From: Anaerolineae bacterium
GTDB taxonomy: Bacteria > Chloroflexota > Anaerolineae > B4-G1
DNA: 12,406 bases
Reading direction: 5' to 3'
Assembly: GCA_030612185.1 (NCBI GenBank)
Contig: JAUWOI010000073.1
Span: 1-12,406 of the forward strand
Under the pieces are notes generated by a model. It had not been told where the DNA came from. It made no database searches and worked only from the letters and a program-made list of their open reading frames with translations. Each line of letters begins with the position of its first letter. The first letter of the stretch is position 1. A program made the translations under genes and the position numbers. Shown piece by piece: positions 6,546 through 12,406 of this stretch.

Positions 6546-7271
6546 CTAGCCGGCCTCCCACTCGCGAATGGCGTCTTGGATAAGTGCCCGCACCTGAAGA
6601 TCGGGGATATCGTTCACCGCGTCGAAGGTTTGCAGGCCCACGTGGATGCAGAGGCCACCGTCTTCTCCGGTAGTCAGGCGGATGCTGTGCCTGGCCAGTT
6701 CCGGCTGCTCCCGCAACCGCTGCCGCACCAGGTCGTTGATCTCGTCTGCCGGGGTCAGCAGCGGCTCCAGTTGGCGAGGCGACGACGGGCGACTCCTCGG
6801 TCGGCCACGCAGTCCAGACGGCTTGTCCAAGGAGAACAGATCACTCTGGCGCAATTGCTCCAGAAAGGCTTCTTCATCCACAGTGGATCGCCTGGGAGCA
6901 GGCTGAGACGGCGACTGCAACGTCGAGGGAAGCCAGCCTTCGGCAAACGTTAGCACGGCCTTAAGGGCTGTGATCGTTTCGCGCCCCACCTGTGGCTCGG
7001 TGATCTCCAGCAGGCGGCGGTAGCGTTGGCCCTGCACGAAGACAGCCAGCCTACCCTTCTTCGTGCGTGAGACGCGCAGCAATTCTTGCTCGCCTGCCGG
7101 TGCAGGGGCCTCTGATTCCCCTTGTGCCGTGGCGGCAGGCAGCCGGCGATGCTGCCTCTTGCTTTTCCCCCCTCCACTTATATAACTGACGGTCCACGTG
7201 AGCAGACCCCCGACCAGGGCGGAAACGACCGCAACGACTAATATCAAAAACTCTGGAGGTAGTGCGTCCAT
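6546..7271 (-). CDS. Unrecognised membrane-anchored protein
   Basis: A 241-residue protein I do not recognise. Residues 8-31 are one strongly hydrophobic segment, followed by a basic patch (KSKRQHRR, 36-43), so it is probably an N-terminal anchor with the rest in the cytoplasm. An Ala/Pro/Glu-rich linker covers 44-62. A compact segment from about 64 to 115 (LLRVSRTKKGRLAVFVQGQRYR and onward to FAEGWLP) looks folded. A second Ser/Pro/Arg-rich linker at about 116-170 leads to a charged C-terminal domain ending IREWEAG. The ATG has only a weak GAG before it. It is divergent from the chelatase genes and may share their control region. No catalytic motif was found. Confidence 0.75.
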   Translation of the reverse strand: MDALPPEFLILVVAVVSALVGGLLTWTVSYISGGGKSKRQHRRLPAATAQGESEAPAPAGEQELLRVSRTKKGRLAVFVQGQRYRRLLEITEPQVGRETITALKAVLTFAEGWLPSTLQSPSQPAPRRSTVDEEAFLEQLRQSDLFSLDKPSGLRGRPRSRPSSPRQLEPLLTPADEINDLVRQRLREQPELARHSIRLTTGEDGGLCIHVGLQTFDAVNDIPDLQVRALIQDAIREWEAG

Positions 7272-7306
7272 AGGTGCTCTAATGATACCACAGACGGCGC
7301 GGCGTG

Positions 7307-7335
7307 TCTATAGGACATAAGTCGCATATAAGTAA
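7307..7335 (-). promoter_or_regulatory. Candidate promoter of the membrane-anchored protein gene
   Basis: On the minus strand TTACTT (7330-7335) and TATAGA (7307-7312) are 17 bases apart. The match is moderate. Its -35 box shares the inverted repeat GTAAC/GTTAC (7332-7336 and 7342-7346) with the -35 region of the divergent chelatase promoter. Confidence 0.4.
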
Positions 7336-7343
7336 CTTTGGGT

Positions 7344-7372
7344 TACCGGTTTCCGGCAATCTGAGGTATAAT
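7344..7372 (+). promoter_or_regulatory. Promoter of the chelatase operon
   Basis: A perfect TATAAT at 7367-7372 lies 17 bases after the weak -35 box TTACCG (7344-7349). The start point would be near 7379, about 49 bases before the ATG at 7428 and only 7 bases before an in-frame GTG at 7386. Confidence 0.6.
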
Positions 7373-7427
7373 AAGAGCCGGTCGAGTGTTACATTTTAGC
7401 GCAATTGCGTCTTACGGTTTACGTCAA

Positions 7428-8522
7428 ATGCCACCTATTTTCCCGTTTACTGCTATCGTCAGACAGGAGCGCATGAGGCGCGCCCTGATACTCAACGCTA
7501 TTCACCCCCAAATCGGCGGAGTGCTTATCCGGGGCGAGCGCGGCACAGCGAAGTCTACTGCCGCACGCGCGCTGGCCGCGTTGCTGCCTGAGATCGAAGC
7601 GGTCGCCGACTGCCCCTTCGGCTGCGACCCCGACCAGCCAGCGACATGGTGCACTGAGTGCCGCGAGCGGGCCGAAGCGGGTGAGGAACTGCCCCGTGCC
7701 CATAGGCACACCCGCTTCGTGGATCTGCCCGTCAGTGCAACCGAGGACCGCGTCGTTGGTACGCTGGACATTGAGCGTGCCATCCAAAAGGGAGAGCGAC
7801 ACTTCGAGCCGGGAGTCCTCGCCGCAGCCAACCGGGGCGTCCTCTATGTGGACGAGGTCAACCTGCTGGATGATCACGTCGTGGACCTACTGCTCGACGC
7901 GGCGGCGATGGGGGTCAACATCGTCGAGCGAGAGAGCATCTCCTTCAGCCATCCTGCCCGCTTCATCCTCATAGGCACGATGAACCCGGAGGAGGGGGAC
8001 CTGCGCCCCCAACTTCTCGACCGCTTCGCGCTCTGCGTGGACATTCAGGGTATCCGCGACCCAGCCGCCCGTATGGCGATTATGGAGCGAAATCTGGGCT
8101 ACGAAGCCGACCCCGCTGGGTTCTGCGAGGAGTGGGTGTCTCGGGAGCAGGCGCTTTCGAAGGAGATCGCCCGTGCCCGCGAACTTCTGCCCCAGGTCAA
8201 ATACTCTCAGTCGGACCTGGCGACCATCGCGACGATGATGGGCGAGTTGGGAGTAGACGGCCACCGTGCCGACCTGGTGGTGCTCAAGGCCGCCCGCGCC
8301 CACGCTGCCTTCGAGAGGCACACTCACCTGAGCGACCGCGATATCCTGTTGGCCACAGAACTGGCGCTGCCCCATCGGCTGAAGCGACACCCATTACAGA
8401 AGGCGGAGGTCACGCTGGGGGACCTTTCGGAGCGGCTGGCTGAGGCCCGCGTCCAAAACCCGGCCGAGGTCGAGCAAGAGAGCGACGAGGCCACTGAATT
8501 AGCCGGTAAAAAAAAAGCGTAG
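7428..8522 (+). CDS. chlI: ChlI/BchI-type chelatase AAA+ ATPase subunit
   Basis: A 364-residue AAA+ ATPase of the magnesium/cobalt chelatase small-subunit family. It powers insertion of Mg2+ or Co2+ into a tetrapyrrole together with a VWA subunit and a large catalytic subunit (ChlH or CobN), the latter not present here. Walker A is GERGTAKST (36-44), Walker B VLYVDE (138-143), the sensor-1 Asn is 186 in GTMNPEEG, and LLDRF is at 196-200. Cys62, 66, 75 and 78 form a possible metal site in an insert. An in-frame GTG at 7386 would add 14 residues; ATG 7428 fits the family's N-terminus (FPFTAIVRQERM). No clear Shine-Dalgarno sequence precedes either. The gene ends GKKKA at nine A followed by GCG TAG, a likely frameshift site into the VWA gene. 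With no bacteriochlorophyll genes nearby, a role in cobalamin synthesis is as likely. Confidence 0.93.
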   Translation: MPPIFPFTAIVRQERMRRALILNAIHPQIGGVLIRGERGTAKSTAARALAALLPEIEAVADCPFGCDPDQPATWCTECRERAEAGEELPRAHRHTRFVDLPVSATEDRVVGTLDIERAIQKGERHFEPGVLAAANRGVLYVDEVNLLDDHVVDLLLDAAAMGVNIVERESISFSHPARFILIGTMNPEEGDLRPQLLDRFALCVDIQGIRDPAARMAIMERNLGYEADPAGFCEEWVSREQALSKEIARARELLPQVKYSQSDLATIATMMGELGVDGHRADLVVLKAARAHAAFERHTHLSDRDILLATELALPHRLKRHPLQKAEVTLGDLSERLAEARVQNPAEVEQESDEATELAGKKKA

Positions 8523-8555
8523 CCGGGGAGACGCGTGACGAAGAGCCTCCCACCG
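8508..8555 (+). other. Probable -1 frameshift site (A9 slippery run plus hairpin)
   Basis: Nine A (8508-8516) end the AAA+ frame, read GGT AAA AAA AAA GCG TAG. The VWA frame is -1 to it, closed by TAA at 8507-8509 and open from 8510. A -1 slip within A_AAA_AAA joins both frames into 686 residues. A possible stimulatory stem begins 7-9 bases after the run: GGGAG (8526-8530) with CTCCC (8547-8551), extended by CG/CG (8524-8525 with 8554-8555) across a two-base bulge. GAGG at 8487-8490 is further upstream than usual for a stimulatory Shine-Dalgarno sequence. RNA polymerase slippage adding one A would have the same result. A homopolymer sequencing error is the main alternative. Confidence 0.65.
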
Positions 8556-8569
8556 AGCGCTCCGAGGCA

Positions 8570-9487
8570 ATGCGGGAGCCGATGCTGCAGACCGTCCCCC
8601 AGTGGCCGTCGGAGGGACGTTGGTGGGAGGGCGGTGAGGAAGTCGCCACCGGCGAGGACTTCACCCCACGTCGCCTGGATACGCCGCTTGACCGGCTGAC
8701 CCGCTCCAGTGGTGGGCGCCGCAGCCGGACCCGCACCGACCGCAAGCGTGGCCGCTACGTCCAGGCCCGCCCTTCCCCCGGTGATCCTAGCGACCTGGCC
8801 TTCGATGCTACACTCCGCGCCGCTGCTCCCCACCAGAGAGAGCGCCGGCGCGAGGGCGGCCCCGCGCTGGCGTTACGCCCCGAAGACTACCAGCGCAAGG
8901 TGCGCGTGAGACGCGCTGCCAACCTGGTGCTCTTCGTCGTGGACGCCTCCTGGTCTATGGCGGTGGCCGAGCGTATGCAGGCGACGAAGGGGGCCGTCAT
9001 GTCGCTGCTGACAGACGCCTACCAGCAGCGCGATCGGGTAGGACTGGTCGTCTTCCAGAAAAACGACGCCCGCATCGTGCTCCCCCCTACCAACAGCGTC
9101 GAATTGGCGCGGCGGGCGCTGATCGACATTCCCGTTGGCGGAAAGACCCCCCTTTCGGCCGGCCTACAGACTGCTTACGAGGTCATCACCCGCGAGTTGC
9201 GGAAGATACCTGATTTAATGCCACTGATGGTGCTACTCACTGATGGTGCGGGCAACGTCTCGATGATGAACCTGCTGCCGCAGGAGGAGGCCTACCGCAT
9301 CGCGGAGATGTTCCCGCAGGCCCACATCCGCTCGGTGGTGATCAATATGGAGCACGAGGCCTTCGACCAGGGGCTGGCACAGGCACTGGCCGAGCACCTG
9401 GAGGCTCCTTGTTACACACTGGCTGAGCTGAAGGCTGAAGCGCTGCTGCAGACGGTGCGGGGGGAACTGGAGGAGCAGACATTCTGA
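8570..9487 (+). CDS. chlD: ChlD/BchD-type chelatase VWA subunit (possibly only as C-terminal part of a frameshift product)
   Basis: The C-terminal half of a chelatase medium subunit: a proline-rich, acidic-then-basic linker (about residues 1-105) and a von Willebrand A domain that bridges AAA+ ring and large subunit. The metal-ion-dependent adhesion site is complete: Asp125-Ala-Ser127-Trp-Ser129, Thr193 in GGKTPLSAGL and Asp225 in LLTDGAGN. Normal ChlD/BchD proteins carry an AAA+ domain before this linker, and it is missing here. ATG 8570 is the first ordinary start in frame, but its only ribosome-site-like sequence (GAGG, 8564-8567) is two bases away, too close. The frame is open back to 8510 and codes for a linker-like sequence (SVAGETRDEEPPTERSEA) before that ATG. 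I therefore think the main product is a fusion with the preceding gene, made by a -1 shift at 8508-8516. A strong terminator follows at 9510. Confidence 0.9.
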   Translation: MREPMLQTVPQWPSEGRWWEGGEEVATGEDFTPRRLDTPLDRLTRSSGGRRSRTRTDRKRGRYVQARPSPGDPSDLAFDATLRAAAPHQRERRREGGPALALRPEDYQRKVRVRRAANLVLFVVDASWSMAVAERMQATKGAVMSLLTDAYQQRDRVGLVVFQKNDARIVLPPTNSVELARRALIDIPVGGKTPLSAGLQTAYEVITRELRKIPDLMPLMVLLTDGAGNVSMMNLLPQEEAYRIAEMFPQAHIRSVVINMEHEAFDQGLAQALAEHLEAPCYTLAELKAEALLQTVRGELEEQTF

Positions 9488-9509
9488 CCGGCGGGTCGGA
9501 AACGACAAA

Positions 9510-9553
9510 CCGTGCACGCTGGCACATGGCCAGATGTGCACGGCTCTTTTTTT
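9510..9553 (+). terminator. Rho-independent terminator of the chelatase operon
   Basis: CCGTGCAC (9510-9517) pairs with GTGCACGG (9536-9543), with an inner stem CTGG/CCAG (9519-9522 and 9530-9533). CTCTTTTTTT follows. It lies 22 bases after the VWA gene stop and before the convergent RRM gene. Confidence 0.9.
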
Positions 9554-9575
9554 GTCTGTGCTTATGCGGTGCGCT

Positions 9576-9875
9576 TTAGTAGCCGCGTCGCCGTCCCCCG
9601 CGTGGTTCGTCGCGGAAGCCACGGGGCTGTTGCGGACGGGCCTCCGCCACCTTGATCGCCCGACCATCCAACTCACGGCCATCAAGTTGCTCTATGGCCT
9701 GTTGCGCGGCTGTGTTCTCCGCCATCTCGACAAAGCCGAAGCCACGCGATCGCCCCGTCATGCGGTCAGTGATGACGTTGACCGACACAACCTCGCCGAC
9801 AGTGCCGAACAACTCCTTTAGAGAGTCGTTGGTCACGTTATAACCCAGGTTACCGATGTATAGTCTCTTGGTCAC
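9576..9875 (-). CDS. RRM-domain RNA-binding protein
   Basis: A 99-residue protein with one RNA recognition motif, of the small glycine/arginine-tailed type found in cyanobacteria, Chloroflexota and others. RNP2 is LYIGNL (5-10) and RNP1 is RGFGFVEM (44-51), with the aromatic residues Tyr6, Phe46 and Phe48 that stack on RNA. The last 20 residues are Arg/Gly-rich (GFRDEPRGGRRRGY). It starts at GTG, supported by AGGAGG (9880-9885) four bases before it. It lies 33 bases after the cold-shock gene on the same strand with no terminator between, so both are probably on one mRNA. A role as RNA chaperone at low temperature is inferred from the neighbour and from cyanobacterial relatives. Confidence 0.94.
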   Translation of the reverse strand: MTKRLYIGNLGYNVTNDSLKELFGTVGEVVSVNVITDRMTGRSRGFGFVEMAENTAAQQAIEQLDGRELDGRAIKVAEARPQQPRGFRDEPRGGRRRGY

Positions 9876-9908
9876 ACTGCCTCCTCTTATGGCTTGCTGC
9901 CACCGCGC

Positions 9909-10127
9909 TTAGAAGCCCGCCAGCGGGGTGACATGAGTGGCCTGCAAGCCTTTGGGGCCTTGTTCGACGTTAAATTCGACTCGCTGGCCCTCGTCGAGCG
10001 TCCGGAAGCCCGCGCCTTCGACGGCGGAGTAGTGGACAAACACATCCCCGCCCTCGTCGCGCGAGATAAACCCGTAGCCCTTGGCATTGCTGAACCACTT
10101 GACTGCTCCCGTTTCTCTCTCGTTCAC
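9909..10127 (-). CDS. Cold-shock domain protein (CspA family)
   Basis: A 72-residue single cold-shock domain protein that binds single-stranded [21 protein letters not shown] (7-21) contains RNP1 (KGYGFI, 16-21) and VFVHYSA (29-35) contains RNP2; the surface aromatics Trp11, Phe12, Phe20, Phe30 and His32 are all present. The length is typical for the family. It starts at GTG, preceded by AAGGAG (10136-10141) at eight bases. It is expressed from a near-consensus promoter (10291-10319) through a leader of about 155 bases, as is usual for regulated cold-shock genes. The first gene of a two-gene unit with the RRM protein. Confidence 0.96.
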   Translation of the reverse strand: MNERETGAVKWFSNAKGYGFISRDEGGDVFVHYSAVEGAGFRTLDEGQRVEFNVEQGPKGLQATHVTPLAGF

Positions 10128-10284
10128 CTTTTATACTCCTTACTTGTGATACTTGTGACACTTACAATATTCTGTAGGCCGAAGTGGTTCAAGTTCCGCC
10201 AATTAGAAAGCAGATACACAAACCGCCCAGGCCTCGCAAGCCCGGGCGGAATAGATATCGCTACCTGAACTTACCACGTCCTAC
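10128..10284 (-). promoter_or_regulatory. Structured 5' leader of the cold-shock operon
   Basis: Between the predicted start point near 10284 and the GTG lie about 155 untranslated bases. Near its 5' end is a 10-bp hairpin: GCCCGGGCGG (10240-10249) with CCGCCCAGGC (10223-10232) on the plus strand, one wobble, 7-base loop. In the mRNA it is followed by UUUGUGU, so it could act as an attenuator. Near the 3' end a 9-base direct repeat (10141-10158) runs into the ribosome site. A second, weaker promoter (TTGAAC at 10187-10192, TATTGT at 10164-10169, 17-base spacer) may lie inside and would skip the hairpin. Confidence 0.55.
10141..10158 (-). repeat. Tandem 9-base repeat before the csp ribosome site
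   Basis: TACTTGTGA occurs twice in tandem (10141-10149 and 10150-10158); in the mRNA this reads UCACAAGUA twice, directly before AGGAG. It may be an unstructured spacer or a protein-binding site. Confidence 0.6.
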
Positions 10285-10290
10285 ATTGTT

Positions 10291-10319
10291 ACTATATCAT
10301 ATTTGCGCACAAATGTCAA
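10291..10319 (-). promoter_or_regulatory. Near-consensus promoter of the cold-shock operon
   Basis: On the minus strand a perfect TTGACA (10314-10319) is 17 bases from TATAGT (10291-10296), with TG one base before the -10 (extended -10). This is the strongest promoter in the window by sequence. It diverges from the glycosyltransferase promoter, with 23 bases between the two -35 boxes. Confidence 0.8.
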
Positions 10320-10342
10320 ATCTTTGGCGAGCAAACCGGGGC

Positions 10343-10371
10343 TTGGCGGCGGGCGTGCCGTCGTGTATAAT
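10343..10371 (+). promoter_or_regulatory. Promoter of the glycosyltransferase gene (leaderless mRNA)
   Basis: TTGGCG (10343-10348) and a perfect TATAAT (10366-10371) are 17 bases apart. The predicted start point near 10378 is only about two bases before the ATG at 10380, and no Shine-Dalgarno sequence exists between them. The mRNA would be leaderless or nearly so. Confidence 0.65.
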
Positions 10372-10379
10372 TACTGCCG

Positions 10380-11351
10380 ATGCGTATTTCCGTCATCGCC
10401 ACAGTACTGAACGAGGCCAGCAGCCTGCTCCATCTGCTGGACAGCCTGGCCGCCCAAACCCATCTCCCGGACGAGGTGGTCATCTGCGACGGCGGCTCGA
10501 CCGATGGCACGCTACCGCTGCTGGAGGCCGAAAGCCGCCTGCCGTTGCGCGTCATCCGGCGACCGGGGTGCAACATCTCACAGGGACGTAACGCAGCAAT
10601 CGAGGCTGCCACGGGCGAAATCATCGCCGCAACCGACGCGGGCGTGCGCTTAAGCCCGCAGTGGCTGGAGAAGATCGTCGCGCCGTTTGAAGACGCAGGA
10701 ACACAGGCCGTTGCCGGCTTCTTCGTTCCCGATCCGCAGACGGTCTTCGAGACGGCAATGGGCGCGACGGTGCTCCCGGAGTTACAGGAGGTTGACCCAA
10801 TGCATTTCAACCCATCCAGCCGCTCGGTCGCCTTTCGCAAGAGCGCCTGGGCGGCGGTGGGGGGCTACCCTGAATGGCTCGACTATTGTGAGGATTTGAT
10901 CTTTGACTTCCAAATACGCGATCAGTACGGGCCGTTCGTCTTTGCGCCTGAAGCGACGGTCTGCTTTCGTCCGCGCTCTAGCCTGCGTGCTTTCTTCGCA
11001 CAATACTACCGCTACGCGCGCGGTGACGGCAAGGCGGACCTGTGGCGCAGGCGACACGCCATCCGCTACCTGGCCTATCTGGTCGCTGTGCCGCTCGTCG
11101 CTGTCGCCGGGGCATTGATCAGCCCGTGGTGGTGGACGCTCTACCTGATCGGTGTACGGGGGATGTTCTGGGTGGGCTGGCGGCGGCTGGCGCGAACGTG
11201 GGGCGGCCTGAGCCCCATTCAGAAACTGCAGGCGCTGCTGTGGGTGTCGGTTATCCGTGTCACGGGCGATGTCGCCAAGATGGCCGGCTACCCGGTGGGG
11301 GTTTGGTGGCGCTGGCGGAGAACTGCAGATGGGAAGGACGGCCCAGATTAG
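10380..11351 (+). CDS. Family 2 glycosyltransferase (GT-A fold), membrane-associated
   Basis: A 323-residue glycosyltransferase that transfers a sugar from an NDP-sugar, probably to a cell-surface glycan or lipid; donor and acceptor are unknown. The GT-A nucleotide-binding start is ISVIATVLNE (3-12), with DGGSTDGT at 37-44 and a TDAG in the DxD position (Asp86), which binds the metal and diphosphate. The segment NPSSRSVAFRKSAWAAVGGYPEWLDYCEDLIFDFQ contains the acceptor-side ED motif; it is named here only by its key residues Gly-Gly-Tyr-Pro and Glu-Asp. Two hydrophobic stretches (about 226-260) suggest C-terminal membrane anchoring. The start at 10380 is supported by its position right after the promoter. 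It converges on the ftsK gene 49 bases later, with no terminator seen between. Confidence 0.93.
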   Translation: MRISVIATVLNEASSLLHLLDSLAAQTHLPDEVVICDGGSTDGTLPLLEAESRLPLRVIRRPGCNISQGRNAAIEAATGEIIAATDAGVRLSPQWLEKIVAPFEDAGTQAVAGFFVPDPQTVFETAMGATVLPELQEVDPMHFNPSSRSVAFRKSAWAAVGGYPEWLDYCEDLIFDFQIRDQYGPFVFAPEATVCFRPRSSLRAFFAQYYRYARGDGKADLWRRRHAIRYLAYLVAVPLVAVAGALISPWWWTLYLIGVRGMFWVGWRRLARTWGGLSPIQKLQALLWVSVIRVTGDVAKMAGYPVGVWWRWRRTADGKDGPD

Positions 11352-11400
11352 AGCAGGAGATGCGACTTTGGAGCAATACGCAATTTGTGAAGCGCATAAT

Positions 11401-12406
11401 TCACCGTCCTTCTCCCTGGGGGTGGAGTAGCGCGCGGGCCGCGCTGGGGAAGACTTCGCGTGCCTTGCCGCCCGGTGGCTGCGGCCCTACGGCCCCTTTC
11501 TCTTCAAGGATGTCCATCAGCCGCGCCGCCCGCGTGTAGCCGATGCGCAGTTTGCGCTGCAGAAGCGAGATAGAGGCCCGGTTCTCCCGCAAGACCAGGT
11601 CAATCACGTCGGGCAGCAACTCGTCCTCGAACTGCACCTCTTGCTCCCGCTGGCGCATCTCCTCCCACAGCGGTTGTTGCACTGACTTTTTGACCGGTAT
11701 CGCCTCCGGCCTCGCCTGTCCCTTCCAGTACTGCACCAGCCGGCGCAGTTCTTCGTCGGAGACGAAAGCGCCCTGCAGGCGCAAGGGGGTGGGGGCATCG
11801 GGGGGCAGGAACAGCATATCGCCCTGGCCCAACAGTTGCTCAGCGCCGGGCCTGTCGAGGATAACCCGCGAATCCACGGACGAGGCCACATTGAAGGCGA
11901 TGCGCGCCGGGAAGTTGGCCTTGATGAGCCCCGTGACCACGTCTACGCTGGGGCGCTGAGTGGCGATCACCAGGTGGATGCCGGTCGCCCGCGACATCTG
12001 GGCGATGCGGCAGAGGGCGCGCTCTGTCTCTTGCGGTGCCATCATCATCAGGTCCGCTAGTTCGTCCACGACGACCACGAGGTAGGGCAGTTGCTTTTCG
12101 CCGAGGCTCGGCGCGGCGCGCTCATTGTAGTCACGGATATGGGTGGCGCGCACCTCGGAGAAGCGGCGGTATCTCCCGTCCATCTCGCGCAGCACCCACT
12201 GGAGCGCGCCCGTCACTCGCTCCATTTCTACCACGACCTTCGATAAGAGGTGCGGGATACCGTTATACCCCGTCAACTCCACCCGCTTGGGGTCCACCAG
12301 CAAGAACTTCAGGTCGGCGGGAGTATTTTGCAGGAGCAACGCGGCGATGATGGCGTTGATGCAGACCGACTTGCCAGAGCCGGTCGTGCCGGCGATGAGC
12401 AGGTGT
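11401..12406 (-). CDS. ftsK: FtsK/SpoIIIE DNA translocase, C-terminal part (5' end outside window)
   Basis: The last 334 or so residues of a double-stranded DNA pump that moves chromosome DNA through the division septum and activates XerCD at dif. The reading frame is open to the window edge, so the internal TTG at 12339 is not the real start. Walker A (GTTGSGKS) is encoded at about 12360-12385, Walker B is LVVVVDELADLMM, and the RecA-like motor continues through IATQRPSVDVVTG and LLGQGDMLFLP. The winged-helix gamma domain, which reads the polar DNA motifs (KOPS/SRS), is the C-terminal segment from about VQFEDELLPDVIDLV through YTRAARLMDILEEKG. The membrane and linker parts lie outside, so FtsK and SpoIIIE cannot be separated. 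Confidence 0.97.
   Translation of the reverse strand, partial: HLLIAGTTGSGKSVCINAIIAALLLQNTPADLKFLLVDPKRVELTGYNGIPHLLSKVVVEMERVTGALQWVLREMDGRYRRFSEVRATHIRDYNERAAPSLGEKQLPYLVVVVDELADLMMMAPQETERALCRIAQMSRATGIHLVIATQRPSVDVVTGLIKANFPARIAFNVASSVDSRVILDRPGAEQLLGQGDMLFLPPDAPTPLRLQGAFVSDEELRRLVQYWKGQARPEAIPVKKSVQQPLWEEMRQREQEVQFEDELLPDVIDLVLRENRASISLLQRKLRIGYTRAARLMDILEEKGAVGPQPPGGKAREVFPSAARALLHPQGEGR

Noticed and set aside
10316..10840. Minus-strand open frame of 174 codons
   Set aside because: It overlaps the glycosyltransferase gene in antisense and the csp promoter, with Ser/Arg-rich shadow composition.
11352..11400. Possible terminator between the glycosyltransferase and ftsK genes
   Set aside because: Only a 4-bp TGCG/CGCA pairing with a long loop and no T run; too weak to call.

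Overview
The window looks like ordinary chromosome from a free-living, moderately GC-rich bacterium. A Chloroflexota-type organism (Anaerolineae-like) is my best guess. The basis is the mix of a multi-GAF SpoIIE phosphatase with a STAS/HATPase partner-switching cassette, an FmdB zinc ribbon, a chlI/chlD-type chelatase pair, a small RRM protein next to a cold-shock protein, frequent GTG/TTG starts and classical sigma-70 promoters. This is inference from gene content, not from a marker gene. No transposase, phage gene, CRISPR array, tRNA or rRNA was seen.

Layout, left to right. (1) 208-1778, plus strand: an alpha/beta hydrolase with an intact triad, then the membrane S component of an ECF vitamin transporter, closed by a strong hairpin at 1821-1857. 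(2) 1876-5988, minus strand: a three-gene partner-switching operon in the order STAS anti-anti-sigma factor, HATPase anti-sigma kinase, five-GAF SpoIIE (PP2C) phosphatase. It is driven by a near-consensus promoter at 6044-6072. The phosphatase starts at TTG inside the stop of the kinase gene. (3) 6149-6526, plus strand: a monocistronic fmdB-like gene with its own promoter and terminator. (4) 6546-7271, minus strand: an unrecognised membrane-anchored protein. (5) 7344-9553, plus strand: a ChlI-like AAA+ ATPase followed by a ChlD-like VWA (MIDAS) protein, then a strong terminator. (6) 9576-10319, minus strand: a cold-shock protein followed by an RRM RNA-binding protein, behind a consensus promoter and a roughly 155-nt structured leader. 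(7) 10343-11351, plus strand: a family 2 glycosyltransferase whose promoter predicts a leaderless mRNA. (8) 11401-12406, minus strand: the C-terminal part of an FtsK/SpoIIIE DNA translocase, running off the right edge.

The most interesting point is the chelatase junction. The AAA+ frame ends in a run of nine A (8508-8516) followed at once by GCG TAG. The VWA frame is open from the A run onward, has no start codon before 8570, and lies in the -1 frame. A -1 slip on the A run would give a 686-residue ChlD-like protein (AAA+ plus acidic linker plus VWA), while normal reading gives a 364-residue ChlI-like subunit. One locus could thus make both the small and medium chelatase subunits, a mechanism already reported for chlD genes of cobalamin producers. 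Second-tier points are the long inverted repeat over the start of the anti-sigma gene, a REP-like palindrome translated inside a GAF domain, and the hairpin leader of the cold-shock operon.
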